A DNA stretch of 64,000 nucleotides. Origin: Xenorhabdus bovienii SS-2004. GTDB lineage: Bacteria > Pseudomonadota > Gammaproteobacteria > Enterobacterales > Enterobacteriaceae. The stretch lies in the NCBI RefSeq assembly GCF_000027225.1, contig NC_013892.1:1674001-1738000 (forward strand), written 5' to 3'. Made by a program: the position numbers and the translations under genes. The notes beneath the pieces were generated by a model. That model did not search any database and was not told the DNA's origin. It saw only the letters and a program-made list of their open reading frames with translations. The first letter of the stretch is position 1. Every line of letters starts with the position of its first letter. Below are positions 59,986 to 64,000 of this stretch, one piece after another.

Positions 59986-61061
59986 GCTACCTTCTTAATG
60001 ATAGTCACGGCGCGATATTGTCCTATCAGATCGCCGACTTCAGTAATAACGACGTTTTTCTGACGTGCCAGATGAACCAGCAGAGCAACATCAGGATCAT
60101 ATTGAGATCGAACCAGTACATGTTCCGGAACGCGCCGCAATACCGCACGGGTCGCTTCTGCAATGCCCGGCTTGATGCGATTAATGCTGTCGACCCGGTA
60201 CACTTCGGTAAGGGTTGAGATCACGGTTTTGCTCAATTCCAGCAAAGATATCTTTTCCTGCGGCTGCCAATCCACCACCGGTATCGTACCCAGATCCAAG
60301 CGATCGCGACAATCAGCAACGGTATCCACCAGCAGACGACTACATTCAAACTCACTCAGGTGGTCACATTGCACACAGCCGTGCATTCCTTCCTCACGCC
60401 AGATCGAACGTGATATCAGACCCGATACAGGCGCTCCCATAATGCCAAAGGGAATGAGCCAATCATCATCACTGGCCGCCAGCCATGAACATCCACAAGG
60501 ATCGGCCAGTACCACCAGACGGGGGATGCCTGAATAGCCAGACCGACCCGCCAGAGAACGGGATAATTCAGCCATAATTGCGCCCTTACCTGTCCAGCCA
60601 TCCACAAACACCAGCCCATCCGTGCCATGTTGCTGCTCAATATACGACAGCGCCGTACTGTCGATACCGCGATCCCGTATAATGCTGATGCCATAGTGAT
60701 AAGATTGCCTGCCCATTTTTCTGAGTGTCTGGTGCAACATCACCCCCAGAGGAACCCCTGCTCTGACCAGACTCACCAACACTATCGGCGTATCACCAAA
60801 GCGTGATATCAACGCATTGGCGAGCATCACCACTTCGGTCGCCAGACGAATTGCACCTTGTTCAAGCGCTCTGTCAAATAAATCAAGATGATAAGGTGTT
60901 GGCTCTGGCTCTTGACTCAACATCTCTGAATAGTGACGAACGCCAGACTGAATAAGCTGCTCTTTGATATCAACCGGTGTCATCTCAATCTGGACGGGTT
61001 TTAGCAGAAACTGGACATCGTCAGGAGCATATGAACCAGAAAAAAGGGGAAAGCTATTCAT
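59982..61061 (-). CDS. PRTase-type protein (StiP-like family) of the Ter module
   Basis: 359 residues. A PRPP-loop-like motif DGLVFVDGWTGKGAIMAELS near residue 150 and VSLVRAGVPLGVML near 100 mark a phosphoribosyltransferase fold; the C-terminal part (about 270-359, with IKPGIAEATRAVLRRVPEHV) resembles a Pelota-like RNA-binding domain, as described for Ter-linked PRTases. Databases also call this family StiP. Substrate unknown. Overlaps the HAD gene by 8 bp. Confidence 0.8.
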   Translation of the reverse strand: MNSFPLFSGSYAPDDVQFLLKPVQIEMTPVDIKEQLIQSGVRHYSEMLSQEPEPTPYHLDLFDRALEQGAIRLATEVVMLANALISRFGDTPIVLVSLVRAGVPLGVMLHQTLRKMGRQSYHYGISIIRDRGIDSTALSYIEQQHGTDGLVFVDGWTGKGAIMAELSRSLAGRSGYSGIPRLVVLADPCGCSWLAASDDDWLIPFGIMGAPVSGLISRSIWREEGMHGCVQCDHLSEFECSRLLVDTVADCRDRLDLGTIPVVDWQPQEKISLLELSKTVISTLTEVYRVDSINRIKPGIAEATRAVLRRVPEHVLVRSQYDPDVALLVHLARQKNVVITEVGDLIGQYRAVTIIKKVA

Positions 61062-61848
61062 TATTTACAGTTCCGAATAAAGAGGTCATCAAGGTGTTAG
61101 CAAACTGGCTGTGCTGGGGCATACCGAACCAATTACACAGTTTCATGAAACGGTGGTCACTCAGGCTATCCCCCAGACCAATGATAGGAAAAACGCCTCT
61201 CTCAGTACGAAGCCTTGTCAAAAGGTGACGGGTTGCCAATCCCTTGTCAATGCACTTTGGCAGCAAAGTCAGGTTGTTATTATTTTGATGAAGATAAAAA
61301 TTACCAGAATCAAAAACATCAGCCATTTCTTGGGTAATATTTTCAGCAAGCACATCAAGGCCTTCCAACCGATTACAGTCTCTGTGCTTAATCACCAGAT
61401 AGACGGGAACATCGCCATATTCATAATCAATCCGCGCCCATGCTTCTATACCATGAGCAGCAATCAAGCGATGACTCAAGTGCTCCAGTTCCCGAAACTG
61501 ATCACGGTAAGGCGTCAGTTCTGCCAGAATATGTGCCTGCCACTCCTGATCCAGCGTACTTTCTGGCGTCAAGAGCACTGCGCCATGTGCCGCAATCCGC
61601 CATGAATTGAAAGGGATTTTCACCCGGCTAAGTTGCTCTGTATTTCTGGCCGTCACAGGGATAACCTCCGCATAAGCCAGCAACCAGTCAATCAATATTG
61701 ACTGCTCTTCGGTCATATAGCTGCAAGGAGAATATTTCCGATCCAATGCGCCCACACGACAAGACTCAATATCCGGTGCTTTTTTTATCTTCCGACGCGT
61801 TTGAAATAACGTGTCATCAAGATCAGTCAAAAAAACGGGCTTAATCAT
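61054..61848 (-). CDS. HAD-superfamily hydrolase of the Ter module
   Basis: 264 residues from MIKPVFLTDLDDTLFQTRRK. The DxD motif (TDLDDTLF), the motif II Thr/Ser of VIPVTARNTEQ and the late IIGLGDSLSDHRFM (motif IV Asp) identify a Cof/SPP-like phosphatase. The ATG at 61848 overlaps the stop of the upstream gene (ATGA-type coupling); the frame continues to 61884 without likeness. Expected to dephosphorylate the product of the PRTases. Confidence 0.87.
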   Translation of the reverse strand: MIKPVFLTDLDDTLFQTRRKIKKAPDIESCRVGALDRKYSPCSYMTEEQSILIDWLLAYAEVIPVTARNTEQLSRVKIPFNSWRIAAHGAVLLTPESTLDQEWQAHILAELTPYRDQFRELEHLSHRLIAAHGIEAWARIDYEYGDVPVYLVIKHRDCNRLEGLDVLAENITQEMADVFDSGNFYLHQNNNNLTLLPKCIDKGLATRHLLTRLRTERGVFPIIGLGDSLSDHRFMKLCNWFGMPQHSQFANTLMTSLFGTVNNE

Positions 61849-62995
61849 AGGAGACAATCTCGACAATCGGGGAAACACGGGCAAGTTGCGTCATCAGTGC
61901 CGGATCGACGGCGGTTTTAGGCGTTTCAAGGCAGAGCAGTATGCGATCAAATTGCTGATGTGCCACATTGTAGAGAAAATTCGGGATCCCCAATCCGTAA
62001 TTATCCGTAAAAGACATCACTGACTGAATGGCATGGCCGCAGGAAATGGGAGAGCGGGTTGTGGAACCAAACTTCACCTGTGCGCCTTCCTGCTCCAGCC
62101 GTTCAGCCAGCAAAAATGGCTGCCAGACAAACTCACTGGAACCCAGCACCAGCACTTTTTCACCCGCTTTAGCATGAATTTCGGTGCCGATATCACACTG
62201 AATGTCATCCAATCCGAGCCGTCCCCAACTCTGCTTACCAATAATGCCGGCATCTCCCCGCGCCGTGACATTGACTTGCGGCATGACGGGGATCGGGGCG
62301 GAAATATCTGCATCCCAATGCCAGTTTCCCTCGATCAGAGCAACCGTAGAGACTGGCAGAGGACAACGTTCTATAACAGATTTGCCACTCCAATCTGTTA
62401 ACGTCACGGTGACGATATGTTCAATCTGATTAAGGCCGGCATGACTCAGTGCATTGAGTAAATTAAGGAAAGTATTTCCCGTGGTCGCTTCATCATCGAT
62501 CAGAACAAGGGTACGGGCATTAACCACCCGTTGGCGCAATCTGTTTTCTTCCGGCCAGTAAATCAGATGATCCGTGGCATGACTGTGATTTTCTTTAAAT
62601 TCACACAGCAGGTCACCCTCAACGGGATGACGTGTCGACGTCAAAAATACCGGAGCTTCAGCCTGTTTCCGGGTTTCTTGAAAAACCCCGGCTGCCAGCC
62701 CAACTGCCGTTTCAGCCATACCGATATACAGCACAGGGCCGGGAATGTGGGTCGGAAATTGTTCAGATAACTGCCGGTAAACCGAGCGCATGATCGATGG
62801 ACTGACCGGAATGTGGCGTCCCAATACCTTGCTGACAAATAAAAATGCCCTTTTGGGGTTACGGCGTTCAGCAATATCAAACAGGGTTTCCAGAGATGCG
62901 GTGCCACGGGCTGCCGTTACAGTCAACGTCCCGCTGTTCAACTTCCATTTGGAAATCTGGCCTTGATAACTCTGCGTATCATTAAATGCTGTCAT
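61841..62995 (-). CDS. PRTase with TRSP-like C-terminal domain, first gene of the Ter module
   Basis: 384 residues. The PRPP-binding motif is RTLVLIDDEATTGNTFLNLL near residue 165. The C-terminal part has KVLVLGSSEFVWQPFLLAER and RSPISCGHAIQSVMSFTDNY, the Thr-Arg-Ser-Pro (TRSP) domain named for this motif. First gene of a four-gene coupled operon divergent from terZ. Probably transfers phosphoribosyl to an unknown base. Confidence 0.83.
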   Translation of the reverse strand: MTAFNDTQSYQGQISKWKLNSGTLTVTAARGTASLETLFDIAERRNPKRAFLFVSKVLGRHIPVSPSIMRSVYRQLSEQFPTHIPGPVLYIGMAETAVGLAAGVFQETRKQAEAPVFLTSTRHPVEGDLLCEFKENHSHATDHLIYWPEENRLRQRVVNARTLVLIDDEATTGNTFLNLLNALSHAGLNQIEHIVTVTLTDWSGKSVIERCPLPVSTVALIEGNWHWDADISAPIPVMPQVNVTARGDAGIIGKQSWGRLGLDDIQCDIGTEIHAKAGEKVLVLGSSEFVWQPFLLAERLEQEGAQVKFGSTTRSPISCGHAIQSVMSFTDNYGLGIPNFLYNVAHQQFDRILLCLETPKTAVDPALMTQLARVSPIVEIVSYD

Positions 62996-63191
62996 AGGGA
63001 GCCTTTTAAAAAATTTCTACCCGTCTGAGATGACTGATGGGAAACAATAACGATCCTTTCATCAACCTAATTTTATTATTCATTCGGAAGCAATGATTGA
63101 ACTGTCGCTGGTCAAAATGGTCACTTTCAATAATTTTTCCAGCTCAGGCGAAATATGCGCCGCAGTCTAGAACTGGGGGGAAGTACGTGTC

Positions 63192-63206
63192 AATCATAAT
63201 ATGATT
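63192..63206. promoter_or_regulatory. Copy 1 of the repeated ter intergenic motif
   Basis: AATCATAATATGATT, itself a near palindrome; its 12-bp core ATCATAATATGA recurs at 63316 and, inverted, at 63349. Confidence 0.6.
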
Positions 63207-63314
63207 TTTTATCACAAAATTTGTTTGACTTTTGGTCTTGGAAAAGAAATCATAAAAAAAGAAATCAGATTGTTTTCTATCATAGACTTAACAACAATAT
63301 TTACTGATTGCAGG

Positions 63315-63361
63315 AATCATAATATGACAGAATTTAGCCACATTTTTGTCATATTATGATT
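63315..63361. promoter_or_regulatory. Perfect 15-bp inverted repeat ahead of terZ (candidate TerW operator)
   Basis: AATCATAATATGACA (63315-63329) and TGTCATATTATGATT (63347-63361), 15 of 15, spaced by 17 bp. Ends about 50 bp before the terZ start. TerW is reported to bind the promoter of terZABCDE at an inverted repeat. Its right arm overlaps a possible -35 (TTGTCA, 63346-63351). Confidence 0.72.
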
Positions 63362-63414
63362 TTTTCCATAAGTAGAATTATCACGATTCACCGACAAAAA
63401 AAGAGGTGTTATTA

Positions 63415-64000
63415 ATGATTTCGTTAAGCAAAAATCAGTCAATTTCGCTCGCCAAGCAGAGCGCTTCACTGGCTAAAGTTGATTTTGGTCTAGGGTGGGA
63501 TCCTGTCTCCAAGAACAAAGGCTTTCTGTCTCGTATGTTCGGCGGTGGCAATGACGAAATTGATCTGGATGCCAGCTGCATACTGCTCGATAACGCTGGC
63601 AAGACTATCGACACAGTGTGGTTTGGTCAACTGGACTCACTATGTGGTTCCGTGGCACACAGTGGCGATAACAGAACCGGTGAAGGCAGCGGCGATGATG
63701 AAACCATCAGTGTCGATCTGATCAAACTGCCTGCCAGTGTCGAATATCTCGTTTTTACCGTTAACAGTTTCCGTGGTCAAACCTTTAATGATGTTGAAAA
63801 TGCCTTCTGCCGTGTCGTTGACCAAAGCGGCAAAGAGCTGGCTCGCTACCAATTGGATGAGCAGGGCGCCCACACCGGCATTATCATCTCTTCCCTGCGC
63901 CGCAATAGGGGTCAATGGGATTTCACGGCACATGGTGCCGCTTGTCGCGGGCGTACTATTGACGATATGTATCCCCAAATCGTTGAGACGGTGGTGCGCT
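63415..64000 (+). CDS. terZ: TerZ, TerD-domain tellurite/stress resistance protein (partial, 3' end off the window)
   Basis: 195 codons visible without stop, starting MISLSKNQSISLAKQSASLA with AGAGGTG ahead. TerD-domain signatures: VDFGLGWDPV near residue 25, DEIDLDASCILLDNAGK with the calcium-binding Asp residues near 50, and HSGDNRTGEGSGDDETISVD near 85. TerZ normally begins the terZABCDE operon. Slightly longer than the 193 residues usual for TerZ, owing to an insert SKNKGFLSRMFGG. Confidence 0.9.
   Translation, partial: MISLSKNQSISLAKQSASLAKVDFGLGWDPVSKNKGFLSRMFGGGNDEIDLDASCILLDNAGKTIDTVWFGQLDSLCGSVAHSGDNRTGEGSGDDETISVDLIKLPASVEYLVFTVNSFRGQTFNDVENAFCRVVDQSGKELARYQLDEQGAHTGIIISSLRRNRGQWDFTAHGAACRGRTIDDMYPQIVETVVR

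Larger units (their letters stand above)
62996..63414. other. Divergent promoter region of the ter locus
   Basis: 419 bp, strongly AT-rich between two divergent operons. Holds the three motif copies listed separately. I see no small ORF or RNA gene. Confidence 0.6.

Overview
The window looks like a chromosome segment of an insect-pathogenic, nematode-symbiotic enterobacterium, most likely Xenorhabdus. The core gene order is enterobacterial: exbB-exbD / metC-yghB-dkgA, carA-carB, dapB, ribF-ileS-lspA-fkpB-ispH, rpsT, nhaA-nhaR, dnaK-dnaJ and satP. Genus-level hints are a partial alpha-xenorhabdolysin subunit gene (xaxA-like) at the left edge and a gene set matching dithiolopyrrolone (holomycin/xenorhabdin-type) biosynthesis. 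All calls come from reading the sequence; no database search was run.

Layout. 1-794: partial xaxA-like toxin gene. 1.5-6.4 kb: ExbB/ExbD energiser of TonB uptake (Fur-box-like palindrome upstream) and metC-yghB-dkgA. 7.1-19.5 kb: housekeeping genes on the minus strand plus rpsT. 19.6-33.6 kb: nhaA-nhaR and dnaK-dnaJ in E. coli-like order, but split by about 8 kb of accessory DNA (transporters, asparagine-synthetase fragment, GNAT gene broken by an IS630-type element, extra ClpP-like protease, IS1 and IS30 elements). 33.7-44.4 kb: a minus-strand dithiolopyrrolone-type cluster: Cys-specific Cy-A-PCP NRPS, GMC oxidoreductase, type II thioesterase, acyl-CoA dehydrogenase, truncated globin, metallophosphoesterase, PPC-decarboxylase-like flavoprotein, with an MFS transporter downstream.

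44.77-51.51 kb is, on direct sequence evidence, an IS1-bounded composite transposon: two inverted, nearly identical 782-bp IS1 copies whose OUTER flanks carry the same 8-bp direct repeat (ATTTTATA), while the flanks of neither single copy match. Its cargo is an asparagine-synthetase gene cut in its ATP-binding loop, two strongly divergent AroA (EPSP synthase)-like enzymes that have lost different catalytic residues, an IS256 remnant, a decayed IS1-like element and a doubly truncated ORF. The paired AroA-like proteins with an amidotransferase look like part of an unrecognised small-molecule pathway and are the best candidate for something undescribed here.

51.7-58.4 kb: a DUF2938-like membrane protein divergent from an ArsR-rhodanese regulator with a strong 17-bp palindrome between them, a subtilisin-type autotransporter protease, a GNAT enzyme, IS and gene remnants, and yqhA. 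58.4-64 kb: a tellurite/stress (Ter) locus: terW regulator, a four-gene biosynthetic module (CitE-like lyase, two PRTase-type proteins, HAD hydrolase) and, divergently, the start of a TerZ/TerD-domain gene. A 12-bp motif occurs three times in the divergent intergenic region and is a candidate TerW operator.
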